From NCBI GenBank assembly GCA_034509735.1, contig JACGWO010000001.1, forward strand, positions 35,839,966 through 35,903,965: 64,000 bases of DNA, read 5' to 3'. This stretch comes from Sesamum alatum (Eukaryota > Streptophyta > Magnoliopsida > Lamiales > Pedaliaceae). How positions within the stretch are numbered: position 1 is the stretch's first letter; every line of letters starts with the position of its first letter. Shown here piece after piece: positions 8,989 to 21,643 of the stretch. The notes beneath the pieces are model-generated. The model worked only from the letters and a program-made list of their open reading frames with translations, made no database searches and had not been told where the DNA came from. The translations under genes were made by a program, and so were the position numbers.

Positions 8989-11900
8989 ATGTCTAAAAAC
9001 CCACTATCAACCATTCTTGAGACAAACAAATTCAATGGAACAAATTACAACGACTGATTGCGCAATCTCAGGATAGTCCTAGATTACGAGAACCAAGGCT
9101 ACGTCATGGACGAGCCTCTCCCTAGGACCTTGCCGGAAGGATCCACGCCAGAAGAACGTGAGACGTTCGAGACTTGGCATAAGGATAACCGGAAGGTCCG
9201 TAGCGTCATACTTGCTTCGATGACCAATGAGATTCAGAAGCAATATGAAAGGCTAGACGATGTCCCTTCCATTATGGCTCGCCTTAAGGATTGCTATGCA
9301 GTCCCGGACCGGCATACTAGGTATGTCGCGACCAAGGCGTTCTTTGGAACTAAAATGACAGAAGGATCCTCTGTACAAGAGCATGGGGTTAAAATGCTTA
9401 CCCTAGTGGAAAAGCTCGAGGACCTAAAGGCAGGTCTCGATAACGAAACGTACATAGATGTGATCCTTCAGTCACTCCCACCCTCCTTCGACCAATTTAT
9501 CGTCAACTATAACATGAATGCACTTGAGAAGGGCATTCATGAGTTGATCAATATGTTGGTGCAATACGAGGCAACGACTAAGAAGTCCACGCCTTCGGTA
9601 TTATTTGGAGGTGCTTCTACTTCCAAGACGAAAGGCAAAGGTGCCGGACGTTGGAAAAAGAAGAAAGGGAAGGGAAAGGCCGTCGTAGCAGCTACGAACA
9701 CTCAGAGTGTTCCCATTGCCAAAGAGGGGAAAGGCAAAGGAAAGGGAAAGGTTGTCTCCAAGCAACAGTCAAAGGCATATGACATATGTATCAACTGCCG
9801 TGAGAAAGGGCATTGGAAGAGAGAGTGCCCCAAACTCTTCTCAAACCAAGGTATATATGTGATTGAGGTTAATATGGTCACTAATTCTGCCTCTTGGGTA
9901 TTGGATACCGGCTGTGGAGCTCACATTTGCAATGATTTGCAGGTGCTGAAAAGAAGCAGAAAACTAAGTAGCGGGGACATGATCCTGAAGCTTGGAAATG
10001 GCAAGGCCATCTCGGCAGAAGCAGTAGGATCCGCCACTTTAGTGATTAGTGATACCATTAGCATAGAATTAGAGCAGGTTTATTTTGTACCTAGTATGAT
10101 TAAGAACATCATTTCCATTCCATTGTTGGACAATAGTGGTTATGAGTTCAGAATCAATAAAAATTGCTTTTATTTGATGAGGTGTGGAATTGCTCATCTA
10201 CTTGGTACATTGCACAACGGGCTCTATATCTTGCAACAAACGAATTTCGTTCTTAACGCTCAACACAAACGAAAATTAGATAATAACGGGAACGCACGTC
10301 TGTGGCACGCTAGGCTAGGTCATATATCCCAAGATAGGATGAAAAAGTTGGTAGACTCAAAGAACCTAGAGGTTGGGGACTTGAGCGATCTACCAACTTG
10401 TGAATCTTGTCTAAGAGGGGAAATGACCAAGAAGCCCTTTGTAGGTCAAAGCAGGCTTGCCACGGGTCTGTTGGACTTGGTCCATACAGACGTATGTGGA
10501 CCACTAAGGACGCAGGCTCGAGGTGGGTTCTCCTACTTCATAACCTTCACCGATGATCATTCACGGTATGGTTATGTTTACCTAATGAGGTACAAGTCTG
10601 AAGCTCTTGAGAGGTTTAAAGAATTCAGACTTGAAGTGGAGAACCAGACCAACTGCAAAATTAAAATCCTACGGTCAGACCGAGGTGGTGAATACCTTAG
10701 TGCCGAATTCCTTAATTATCTAAAAGAACATGGTATAATATCAGAATGGACACCTCCCGGAACACCACAGTTAAACGGCATCTCTGAAAGGAGGAACCGA
10801 ACCCTGTTGGACATGGTTCGGTCCATGATGAGTTTTACCAAATTGCCCTTATCGTTTTGGGGTTATGCATTAGAAACGGCAGCCAAGTTGTTGAATTTGG
10901 CGCCTACCAGTGCATTGACCCAAACGCCATATGAGATATGGCACGGCAAGCCTGCGTCCTACAACTACTTGAAAGTGTGGGGTAACCCCGCATACGTCAA
11001 GAGGTTAGTGGGAGATAAGCTAGAATCCAGGTCTAGCCTATGCAGGTTCGTTGGATACCCTAGAGAAACTGCGGGTTATTACTTTTATGACCCTTTGGAA
11101 CAAAAGGTATTTGTTTCAAGGAATGCAGTATTCTTGGAGCAAGGCTTCCCGGAGGATATCCAACCTGATGAGCTGATCCTTGAGGAATCAAGTGATGGAA
11201 CTCAGCCATCAGAAATAGCCGCGGAAACCTCACCAAGAGGATTTAGGATTAACGCACGGAGGGCTGACCAACCTAGAGAAGTCCAACATGCTAGGCATGA
11301 AGGACAACCTCAAGAAAGGCCAGTCCCGGCCCCTGAACCGCCGGCTCCGATACAGTCAGCGCCCACAGTCACCACTGACGTTCCCGTCCTCCGTAGGTCC
11401 ACTAGAGAATCCAGACCTCCAGTGAGATATGGGTTTTTAGGTGCGACCGATCTTCTGGATAACGATCCTAAGACATACGGGGAAGCGATGTCTGACATCA
11501 ACTCCAGGAAATGGCTTGAGGCCATGAAAACCGAAATGGACTCCATGAGCGAGAACCAAGTTTGGAGACTTGTAGATCCACCGAAAGGTGTTAAGCCAGT
11601 GGGCTGTAAGTGGGTCTACAAGCGCAAACTCGGCGTTGATGGAGAGGTCACTACCTTTAAGGCTAGGCTTGTAGCTAAGGGATACACTCAACGACCCGGG
11701 GTCGATTTTGAGGATACCTACTCGCCAGTAGCCATGGCTAAATCCATTCGGATCCTGCTTGCCATAGCAGCATGGTATGACTATGAAATATGACAGATGG
11801 ATGTGAAAACGGCCTTCCTCAACGGTTTCGTTGAAGAAGAGATCTATATGGATCAGCCGGAGGGTTTCACAGTCACTGGAGAAGAACAGAAGGTCTGTCG

Positions 11901-13041
11901 TCTCCAGAAGTCCATCTATGGCCTCAAACAAGCATCCCGAAGTTGGAACATTCGATTTGATGAAGTAATACGGGGATATGACTTCATCAAAAACGAATCC
12001 GACCCTTGTGTATACAAGAAGGTCAGTGGGAGCTCTATAGTGTTCCTAGTGCTTTACGTGGATGACATTCTGCTCATTGGTAATGACGTCAGAATGTTAG
12101 GAAACACAAAAGCATGGTTGTCAACCAAGTTTTCCATGAAGGACTTGGGTGAAGCCTCCTACATCCTAGGCATCCAGATTGTCAGGGACAGATCTAAAAG
12201 GATGTTAGGGCTCACCCAAAACTCGTATATGGAGAAAGTCCTAAAGAGATATCGAATGGACAACTCCAAACGAGGATTCCTTCCAATGAGGCATGGGATC
12301 AAGTTGTCCAAGAAGCAGTCCCCGCAGACTGATGAGGAACTTGAAAAGATGAAAGTCATCCCCTATGCTTCTGCCGTAGGTAGCATCCAATATGCGGTCC
12401 ATTGCACCAGGCCTGACATTGCATACGCTTTGAGCGTGACAAGCAGATATCAGTCCTGTGCAGGAGAGGCACATTGGAATGCCGTTAAGGGCATCCTTAA
12501 GTACCTTAGGAGGACTAAGGAAATGTTCTTGGTCTATGGCAATGGAGAACTAATTCTGGAAGGCTTTAGCGACGCTAGCTTCCAGTCTGATGACGATGAT
12601 GCCAAGTCTCAATCGGGGTATGTATTCAAACTCAACGGAGGAGTAGTGGCTTGGAAAAGTTCCAAGCAAGCAACCACTGCTGACTCCACCACTGAGGCTG
12701 AATACATAGCAGCTTCAGAAGCTGCTAAAGAAGCGGTTTGGATGAGAAACTACATCCAAGAGTTGGGTGTGGTGCCTAGCATCGCCGAGCCTGTTGTCAT
12801 CTTCTGTGATAACAACGGTGCAATAGCGCAAGCAAAGGAACCGAGATCTCATCACCGTTCCAAACACATTCTTAGACGCTACCATCTTCTTAGAGAAATG
12901 GTAGGAAGAGGTGACGTTCGGATGGACCGAGTCAACTCAGCAGACAACACAGCAGACCCGCTGACAAAGCCTATGTCGCAGAGTGCTCATACGCAACATC
13001 TTGAGAAGATGGGGATTAGGCATATGGGTGATTGGCTTTAA
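8989..13041 (+). pseudogene. Element A gag-pol polyprotein, two nonsense codons
   Basis: One frame of 1,350 codons encodes the full copia order. Gag comes first; the zinc knuckle is CX2CX4HX4C (C267, C270, H275, C280). The protease carries DTG at D306. The integrase zinc region is H440, H445, C471, C474 and its core is D501, D564, E600 (exact D-35-E spacing). RT has YVDD at 1023-1026, and RNase H has D1195, E1238 and D1274. Two in-frame TGA codons replace Trp: codon 23 (9,055-9,057) and 11,794-11,796 in RT. Both fit a G-to-A change in TGG. No frameshift is seen. The start is MSKNP at 8,989, shared with all copies; an in-frame ATG at 8,899 is shared only with G. Products would form the virus-like particle and copy the RNA into cDNA. 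Confidence 0.93.
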
Positions 13042-13042
13042 A

Positions 13043-13057
13043 GGTCAAGTGGGAGAT
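13043..13057 (+). promoter_or_regulatory. Polypurine tract, element A
   Basis: The purine-rich end AAGTGGGAGA directly precedes the 3' LTR and would prime plus-strand DNA synthesis. The same sequence precedes the 3' LTRs of G, D and element 0, and its reverse follows the 3' LTRs of B and F. Confidence 0.85.
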
Positions 13058-14661
13058 TGTTAGAATAGGTGACCATGTAAGCCAATTTTGGCAGGAATAT
13101 GTAACCTATGTCTAGACAATTTCAGGTGTTTGATAAATCATTAATGAATAAAGAAGTGAATTTCATTTGGCATCACTTTGTTTGTGTTCACTTATATTTG
13201 TTTTCCATATCTGTTCACTACGCAAACAAAGCCCACGGACTGAGAATCAATTTCGGGGACTGGGACTACGCTTGGAGGTAGGTCCATGGAATCAGTCTTC
13301 CCGAATCAGTCCGGAAATCTCCAAGTCAAGGAATCCCGAAAATGGGTACCGGGATTCCATTTGAGACTTGCACTAAGCACCTGCTGTCGTGTTTCATCGA
13401 CGGGTGACGAGGGTCGTCTAAGCAGTGTTAGTGGGTTAGCATGCTAGGACGCAGCTGACTGAGGTGACTCGCGGGAACCGTCTTATGGAGGACCTTGAGT
13501 ATGGTCAGCAATGTATGACGTGTATTCCCGGTTCCAACGGTACAGGCCAAGTCCTTTGACTTGAGGAATTGCTCAGTTTACCTGTACGTTAGGGCTGTAT
13601 CTTAGATATGGTGAGAGATTGCCAGAATTCTCTTTGGTAGTCATAAGCCATGTCTAGTACAGTTCTGGTGTACAAAGTGACAGTAGTTTCCAAGAAAGGA
13701 TCTGTCTCCTGCCAATAGGTATTGACAGTTGAGTCTCATGTATGCTCTGTGTCTTGTCCCTAAAATCTGTGGCCACAGTAACTGAACAGAAGGGAAGGAT
13801 TCCCTTGCGGCGTTTAGTGAGGACAGACCGACACTTAGGTCCAAAATGGGTACCTGCATTATCCGTGCCCTAGACTCTAAGTGATGAGACCGAAGACAGA
13901 AGGACAAGTGTACTGTTAGAGCCTAAATGTTCATCCCTGAATATTTTACCTAGTCTCTAGTGTCATGGACCGTTGCTAGATGGCCACCCATGGTAACGGA
14001 CGGATTGTAGGAATCCGACCAAGTCTAGCTGAATGGTGAACCTAAAGAGTCACACACTATCCACACACATTTAGATATTTAATTAGGAATTAAATATTGG
14101 AGTGAAGGAATGATTAAATTGGATTTAATCGGGTCCTTTATTTTTCTTGGAGAAATAATTCCTTCTATTAGATATAAGGAATTAAATTGATAAATTAGAT
14201 TTATCAAAGGGATTTATTTAATGGGCTTAAATAATATTTATATTTATTTTTAGCCTCTTGGAAATATTTAAATAGGTTTTAAATATTCCATTAAATTAAA
14301 TTAAATCAACGGTTGAGATCAATGGGAGAGATGGATGGCTAGGATTGTTTTGACTAGGTCAAAACACTATTTTGATTAGGACTTTGACTAGGTCAAAATC
14401 CTAGTCAAATTAGAGTTCTTGAAAGAGGAGTTTAAAGAGGATTAAACTCCTCTTCTATATAAACCCCTAGCATCCTACAATTTAAAGGATGATGAAACTC
14501 CAACACACACACTACAACACACACACACGGATTCTCTCTCCCTCTCTCTCGTCCGATTCTCTCTCCCTCTCCAAGAAATATTTTTCTTGGTTCTTTTTGT
14601 TCTTGGAACATTAAGAACTTGATGAATCAATACCATTAATCAATAATGTGTTATTGATTCA
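13058..14661 (+). repeat. 3' LTR of element A, cut by element B
   Basis: Starts TGTTAGAATAGG and matches LTR-1 for 1,604 bp. It keeps the CTGTGGCCACAG palindrome (13,767-13,778), a TTGAC cluster (14,348-14,409) and a TATA at 14,456-14,463. At 14,662 it stops at the terminus of element B; the remaining ~0.4 kb or more of LTR is nowhere in the window. Confidence 0.92.
14348..14463 (+). promoter_or_regulatory. LTR-1 promoter: W-box cluster plus TATA
   Basis: TTTTGACTAGGTCAAAA and further TTTGACTAGG and CTAGTCAAA words give several TTGAC cores (plant WRKY W-box TTGAC[C/T]) in both orientations, ending about 47 bp upstream of TATATAAA at 14,456. In this copy one motif is changed (TTTGATTAGG). The same arrangement is at 43,879-43,996 and 52,299-52,415 in G and, reversed, at 4,129-4,245. 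Confidence 0.5.
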
Positions 14662-16882
14662 TGAAAGAATCGGGTACGGCCCGGGAACGCAACGGAAGCG
14701 TAAAAACGTTAATTTAAAGCATAAATTTAAACGGGTTCAAAGGGGTGTTCCCTTTGAAGTTCCCGGGCGTTCGGTGTTTGTCAAAGCATAAAATAAAGAG
14801 GAGAAGAATGCTGGACATATGGCTAAAGGAAGTAAACAAAAGATACATGAAAACATAAAGAAAACCAACCTTATGTTCGTTGCACGTAGAACCGGATTGT
14901 TTCTAGCGTTGTTCCCTTTCCGTTTCTCCTTCCGTTCACTTGAGGATCCAAATTAGAATCCCTCTAATTTGTCCACACCACACTATGGAATGTATATCTC
15001 TAATCTATTGCTAGATAGAAGTAGAGAAAAGAAGAAGAAAAAACAATCCAAAACAACACTATTGATTAGTGCTTTTTTGGAATGTTTTAGTTCAAACCTT
15101 TCCAAAAGGTATGAACACAAAAAGGAGAAATTTTCAGAGGTTTTTGGAGAGTTTCTTGATGGAAATTTCGTGCAAGACACAGCATGCAAGTTATGTGAAT
15201 GGTTTTGTGTAAGTAGAGTTGTTGAATTCAAAATTCAACTTCTCTTGTCAACTTCCAAAGTAACCTACATACACACACCATTATCTACATAACCATGCAC
15301 CATTATAGCAAATAAAACCACCCACAAAATCATACAAAGGCTGGTCACATGTGCCTCACATGTGGAAGATTTTAATTCTTCCTTCATTTGCTATAAATTG
15401 AATTTTTCCATGGACTAGGACTACTAGTCTTAGACTTTTATTTAATCTAATTAAATTAAGTCCAAACAAAGTCCATTGGGCATTAATTAATCCAATTAAT
15501 CTCAATCTAATTGATGCCCATAAGTTTATTTAATCCAATTAAATAAACATAAGTCCGAACTCTAATTAATTGATCCAATCAATTAATTAATCGAAACCCG
15601 ATAAATTAATCCAATTAATTTAAAGGTTCTAAGTCCAAAAATTAACTAATCCAATTAATTAATTCTTGGACCATCCATCAAATGGATTTCCCAATAAATG
15701 ATCCAATCATTTATTTTTCTCCTTGAATTAATTTAATCCAATTAAATTAATTCGCTTCTTCTAGAATTAATTCCAAATTAATTCTACCAATTCCATAGTG
15801 ATTTGTGTGTGACTCTTTAGGTTCACCCTCAGCTAGACTTGGGCTTGTGTCCAACACAATTGGTTAAATCCAATTTAATTAACTATTTTCCAATTAACCA
15901 TTAATCGGAAAACGCCCGTCACCATGGGTGGCCGTCTAGCAACGGTCCATGGCACTAGAGACTAGGTGAATGTTGGCGTGAACATTTAGGCTCTCGATTA
16001 CCATACGAGTACGGTCCTTCCATCATCCGTCTCCCGGTCTAAGTCTAGGGCATGGAATTTGGCGTCGGTTCCCATCCTGGACTAGACAACTATGCTCAAT
16101 AACTCGAGACGCGTTTGCTCTATTGATCGACGTAGGAAACCATTCCCTACTCGACCAATCGCTGTGGCCACAGACTTAAAGAGCTTAAACCGTCTCAGAG
16201 CGCATAGGAGACTCGACTGTCATATACTGACAGGTGACGGATCCTATCTTGGAATCCACCGTCCTCAATACATATTCCGACTGCACTGGATGAGGCTTAT
16301 GATGAACGTATCCCAGATACGGGCATCTCTTGCCAGACCCTAGATACAACCTTCATATGCATGTGACTGCCATGATTCCTCAAGTCCGAGGACTAATCTC
16401 GTACTATCGGAGCCGAGAATTCCAGTCATACCGACTAAGCCTCCAAGGCTTCCATATGACGATTCCCGCGAGTCAGTTCAGTCAGCTAACACCCACGTCA
16501 ACTAACCCACTAATATTGCATAGACGTCCAACGTCTGTCGCCGATGAAACACGGCACTCATCCAATGAATGCAATCCTTAGTGCAAGTCTCTGTAGGACC
16601 CTCGATGCCCTGTCTCGAGGTCCTCGACTTGGAACATTCCAGACCAACCCTCAGAAGTTGGTTTCATAGCTGCCATCCAATGCGCAGCCCAACTACATGG
16701 GTTATACAATTGGTCTGTGGGCATTTGTTGTGACGTTAAAACATCGTTTAACGTAATCAGTAAGCACAACAAACACATAGTGCCACGGATGAATACTTAC
16801 TATATTCATCAAGTCAATAAAGATTGCTAAATAGTACCCAAAACCGCCAATCCAATTGGCTTTCTGGTCACCTATTCTAACA
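14662..16882 (-). repeat. 3' LTR of element B (LTR-2 type)
   Basis: 2,221 bp from TGAAAGAATCGG to the CTATTCTAACA terminus. It is largely different from LTR-1 but shares the terminal TGTTAGAATAGGTGACC, the palindrome CTGTGGCCACAG (16,162-16,173) and the core around 15,919-15,970 (CCATGGGTGGCC, TCTAGCAACGG, CCATGGCACTAGAGACTAGG). An AT-rich section with repeated TCCAATTAATT words lies at about 15,440-15,790. Short open frames (for example 16,092-16,581) recur in the other LTR and are not genes. Confidence 0.93.
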
Positions 16883-16898
16883 ATCTCCCACTTGACCT
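16883..16898 (-). promoter_or_regulatory. Polypurine tract, element B
   Basis: The reverse complement reads AGGTCAAGTGGGAGAT directly before the 3' LTR on the minus strand, the same PPT as in A and G. Confidence 0.88.
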
Positions 16899-19115
16899 AA
16901 AGCCAATCACCCATGTTGCTCAGACTTATCTGAGCATGAGTAATCTGCGATATCTGGCTCGGTCTCACGGGTCTACCTTATTTCTGCCAAGATGATGCGG
17001 TCCAACCGCACGTCACCTCTTCATACCATTGCTCCAAGCAGATGGTACTGTCTAAGAATTTTCCTGGATCCATGATGAGATCTCGGTCCTATAGCTTGCG
17101 CTACAGCCATGTTGTTATCCTCCAAGGTAACTACTGGCTAGCACGTGCTAGGCACCACACCCAACCATTGGATGTAGTTTTTCATCCAAACCACTCTCCG
17201 GAGCAACTTCTAAAGTTGCCATACATTCAACTTTCATGGTCCGTCGTGGTGTCCCGCTTGAAACCTTTCCAAGCCACCACCTTACCATTAAGCCTGAATA
17301 TATGTTCATAATGAGACTAGATATTATTCACATGATCCTGGAAGCTAGTATCGCTATAGCCTTCCAGAATCAACTCTCCATTGAACTTGCATCAAGAACA
17401 CTTCTTTAATCCTTATTCAGGTATAAAAGACTGTTCTCAACAGCAGTCTACTGCCTCCTCGGTACACACCCGATTTCTGTCGTTATGCCGAAAGCATACA
17501 CAACATCAGGTCCAATGCACCATACAACATACCCATGTTGCCTACGGCAAAGACGTAGGGGATGTCAAACATCTAAGCTTCCTCATCAGTCAACCTGACT
17601 GAGTCTTGGACAGCTTAACCCTATATATAGGAATCCAATTCCTTTCATGGAGAATTGCGTGAACAACATCTGTGTTTCAGTGTTTCCTAACATCTTAAAT
17701 TCATTCCAAAGGAATAAGACGTTACACACTTAAACACTAGGAACACAACTAAACTCCCACTGACCCTCAAAGCTCGTTACTGATCGAGTCATACCCCACA
17801 TGAACTCATCAAAACGAATATTCCAGTTACATAGAGTTTCAAACCTAGTTTGAATTCCATGTCGAATTCCATGGCTCCAAGCCTTTGATTCAATCCAATG
17901 TCCAACATTGCTTCTCCTTATGTCTTTTGGATTATAATCCAATTGACAGGACTGACCCAGAAACCTGTACCTCTCAGGTATCTAGGATATTCTGGTCATC
18001 CTTAGGAGGACTAGTAATATAGTCAGTAGGAAAACTTGATTACAAATGATGTTTGCTATATCATACTGAGGTGTCGCTCTACTTGATTCCTCAAGGAGCT
18101 ACTCCTTACACCGGTTATCCTTTGAAATCCAATTTCCCTTAGGACAACACATGAACCTGCGCAGACCTAGTTTGCCTCCCACTAGTCCCTTGACGTATGC
18201 AAGACCATCCTACATACTCAAGTACTTTGTAAGATACAGGCTTGCCATGCCATATCCAATATGGCGTCTGGGCCACGATCTTTAGAAAGTTCCATGTTTT
18301 ACAACTTGGCCACTTGTCTTAAGAACACGCCCAGATGGGCCAAGGTAGTTCAGTGAAAACACCGATCGAACCATGTCCAACAAGGTTCGATTCCTCCTTT
18401 ATCAGAGACGCCGTTCAATTGTGGCGTTCCAGGAAGAATTCCACTGAGTGAGAATTCCATTCCCATTTAGATACATCAAGAGCTCACACTAAATACACAC
18501 CACTCGATCCAATCGAAGGTTAATTTTGCAACCAGTTTGATTCCCACTTCAAATCTAATTCCCTGAGCCTTCCAAAGGCCCTTAGACTTGTGAACCCTCT
18601 ACTGGTCTTGTGTACTCAGTGACCCACAGATGTCTGACTGGATCCAATCCAACAGACCACTAGCAAGCATACTTTGTCCTACAAAGAGCTTCTTGGTCAT
18701 CTTCCTGCTCAGGAAGGACTTGCAAGCTAGCAGGCTCAAATTGTCTATTTCTAGACTCCTTGAATCTACTAACCTCCTTATCCTATCTAGAGGAATGTGA
18801 CCTAGCTTTGCATGCCAAATCTGTGAGTTTATCTTGATTATCCATTTCATCATTTGTTTTGAGCATTCATAATCTAATTATGGGATAGTATTGAAACAAT
18901 TATGCAAACAACCTAGCAGACAAGAATATTCATTCTTTGTCAAATAAAAGAAGCTTTCATTGATCAAAAACATGTAATCCTTATTGTCCAACAATAGAAA
19001 AACATAATTTGATCATGCTAGGTTACATAATTGTGACCTATCAACTCTATCCTAACATGATCACTGGCTAAGCCTAATTGGTCCCATAGCAATTGCAGCA
19101 ACAACCCAGCCATTG
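16899..19115 (-). pseudogene. Element B pol remnants (RNase H, RT, integrase)
   Basis: Degraded pol still alignable by eye to element A. RNase H lies near 16,900-17,400, RT near 17,550-17,900, integrase near 18,150-18,500, and the GAG-pre-integrase zinc region (WHAKLGH...CKS) at 18,599-18,853. The segment is about 1 kb shorter than in A; much between integrase C-terminus and RT is missing. The codons for RT YVDD are replaced at 17,717-17,730 (they would read V-C-N). At the integrase catalytic Glu, 18,398-18,406, two extra bases break the frame. Both lesions are also in element F. Confidence 0.8.
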
Positions 19116-20109
19116 CCTAGCTTTAGAACCATCTCCGTCTTAGCCTTCTACTCCTTCCCATTTCCTGCAAACCATTTGCAGATATGAGCTCTACAACTGG
19201 TATCCAATACCCAAGAAGTAGAATAGTAATCATGTTAAAGCTCAAATCAAATGTACCTTGGTTGGAGAGGAGTTTAGGACACTCCCTCTTCCAATGCCCT
19301 TTTTCACGACAATATATGCAAACATCTTTTGCAATCCTTGACTGCCGAACCGCCTTCCTCTTTCCTTTGCCCATGCCCAGCATGGCAACAGGAGCGCTCT
19401 TTGCGCTTGCAGCGGCTGATTCTGTCTTACCCTTCTTCCTCCTCCAGCGTCCGGCCCCTTTGCCTTTTGCTCTTGAGGTCGAAGCCTCCCCAACCAATAC
19501 CGACGGCGCAGACTTTTCAATCGTTGCCTCGTACTGGACCAACATGTTTATCAACTCATGAAGGTCTTTTTCAAGCCCATTCATGTTATAGTTCACGATA
19601 AACGGGTCAAAAGAGGGAGGAAGAGACTGAAGGATCACGTCGATGTACGTTTCTTTTTCAAGATCAGCTCGGAGGTCTTTGAGCTTCTCCACTAGGGATA
19701 GCATCATCACTCCATGCTGGTGTACAGAAAACCCTTCTGTCATCTTAGCTCCGAAAAATGCCTTCGTCGCAGCATATCTAATATGCTGGTCCGGTACCGC
19801 ATAAACGTCTTTCATGCGGAGCATTATCGAGCTGACATCATCCAGCCGATCATACTGTTTCTGGATCTCATTAGTCATGGATTCCAGTATGATGCTGCGG
19901 ACCTTGCGGTTGTCCTCCTGCCATTCATTGAACGTCAAACGCTCTTCTGACGAGGACCCCTCCGGCAAGACCCGAGGAAGTGGCTTATCCAGAACGTAAG
20001 CCTAGTTTTCAAAATCTAGGACAATCCTCAGATTTCGCAGCCAATCGTTATAGTTTGTTCCGTCAAATTTATTAGTCTCAAAAATTACAGCGAGCGGATT
20101 CTTAGACAT
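19116..20109 (-). pseudogene. Element B gag with protease remnant
   Basis: ATG (MSKNP type) at 20,109 on the minus strand. A TAG stop at 20,004-20,002 interrupts the N-terminal region. Downstream the frame is open for 281 codons through the Gag body, the basic linker and an intact zinc knuckle C-I-Y-C-R-E-K-G-H-W-K-R-E-C, then runs into an out-of-frame protease remnant. Gag is clearly better preserved than pol in this element. Confidence 0.85.
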
Positions 20110-20848
20110 CTACATTCAAAAATGTAAAGCAGAAATTTAGTAGATTATTATAATATAGAATTCAAGTTAAGACTTGGTCTTTAGTCATTAACCCCTCCCA
20201 CTATTTCTTCAAAAAAGCCCACCACTCTCAAGTAGGGTTTTCGGGAAACCATTTCCTAGTGGGCTCGGAGTCCACAAACGCAATTCTCCATGCCCCGCTT
20301 TTACGATTCACATGGGAAAGGCTTTGTGGGAGGTATCCAATACCATTCTCATCCAATGAGATCCCCAAGATATTTTGCCTCGCCTCTTCACATGATCCCA
20401 AAGGACTCCAAGCGAATCATGTTACTTAGCGTTAGGCCCGACCCATCAACCAAATGAATATCTCAACTATCGCCCCCCACGACTCGTGAGACAGGGAAAT
20501 AGGAGTATATTCCATTCGTTCATAACAACAGTGCAACTTTCTTTCATTCCAAACGTGCCACGACTCGTGAGACCACGAATGGGTGAAAGTAGCTTCCTCA
20601 CTACATTGCTATGGATGGAAGGCTTGGAATAATCAAACCATTTGATTTTAATTCCATTTTGGGCCTAATATTTACTTGGACCATCCAAGTGAGAGTTATA
20701 GTTTATTAAGACCGAGACCTCATCATTATTAGTACTTTGCATGCTCAAGTTTTAAACATTTAATGTAAATAATGCATTCCAAACACATCATACATCAAAG
20801 CATTAAAACATTAAACACATGCAAAACAAGCCTAGCACGCCCCTGTTA

Positions 20849-21258
20849 GGATAATCACAAGCCCGTTCCTAAGTGATCCACTGAGCCCGCAGTGGATCTA
20901 TGGTCAATCTAGGGTAAGCCTACACTATTACAACTTTTACATCCCATTATCATTCTAATGGGGCCTTGTAAATCCTTCTTTGTTCTTCTTGACCTTCCAC
21001 CGTGGGCTCCGTCCACCGGACCTTCATCTCCTTGGAAGCTTACATTTAATAAAATAAAGCCTCACAGTCTAATCTACTCTCATTACAACTTAAAAGAAAC
21101 CCCAATCATAAGTCGGGGGGAGTACATTAAAAGAGAGGAAGAAAGCCTTATTATTCCAAGGCTAAAAACGATAGAGAGAAGAGAAAAACAAAGAGGCACG
21201 CAGGCCTCACCCAACAAAAATATAAACCATACATAGGTCAATGGGCTAGTGATCATCC
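20849..21258 (-). ncRNA. Candidate structured RNA domain in leader, element B
   Basis: Arms on the sense (minus) strand are GGATGATCACTAGCCC (21,258-21,243) and GGGCTTGTGATTATCC (20,864-20,849), with a few non-Watson-Crick positions. The internal hairpin GATCCACT/AGTGGATC is perfect (20,875-20,898), and the CCCC/GGGG stem keeps its pairing with a different loop (21,100-21,120). Confidence 0.45.
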
Positions 21259-21643
21259 TTATTGTTTATCAAATAAACAACAATAAAGCACATTTATATC
21301 AAATATAAACATGCCAACAAATAAATACATCCCATGCATTTATAAATAGATATCCAATATCTAAAACAATAAACATAATAAAATGCAGAAAATATCATAT
21401 TAATAATGCAATTAAAAATATGGATATCAACTATACATCCAATGTACAATTTTTTTTTTTTTTGTTTGGAAACCATTTCCAAAATAATCTAAGGCATAAA
21501 AAAATAATTTTAGAAAATCCAATTTAACCAAAATTAAAATATGCCAAAATTAATAATTTCAGAAAACTAGCAGAAATCAGGAAAATCCAATTTTCCGAAA
21601 AAAAACGGCAAAAACGGCACAAAACAGTGCTGCCGGCCGGCCG

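Larger units (their letters stand above)
5718..14661 (+). mobile_element. Copia element A, nearly intact internal region
   Basis: LTR-1 copia element inserted in element-0 RT. Parts: 5' LTR 5,718-6,647 (internally deleted), PBS 6,649-6,660, long leader, gag-pol 8,989-13,041, PPT, and 3' LTR 13,058-14,661, which is cut by element B. The last ~0.95 kb of the 3' LTR and the right target duplication are missing because of the deletion at 24,664/24,665. The long LTR, ~2.3-kb leader and initiator-Met PBS resemble the Tork/Angela (BARE-like) architecture; lineage assignment is tentative. Confidence 0.88.

Noticed and set aside
16092..16581. Two 83-codon frames repeated at 23,889-24,378.
   Set aside because: They are copies of LTR-2 sequence. 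Identity reflects the recent LTR duplication, and the homologous positions in LTR-1 and LTR-3 are not open.
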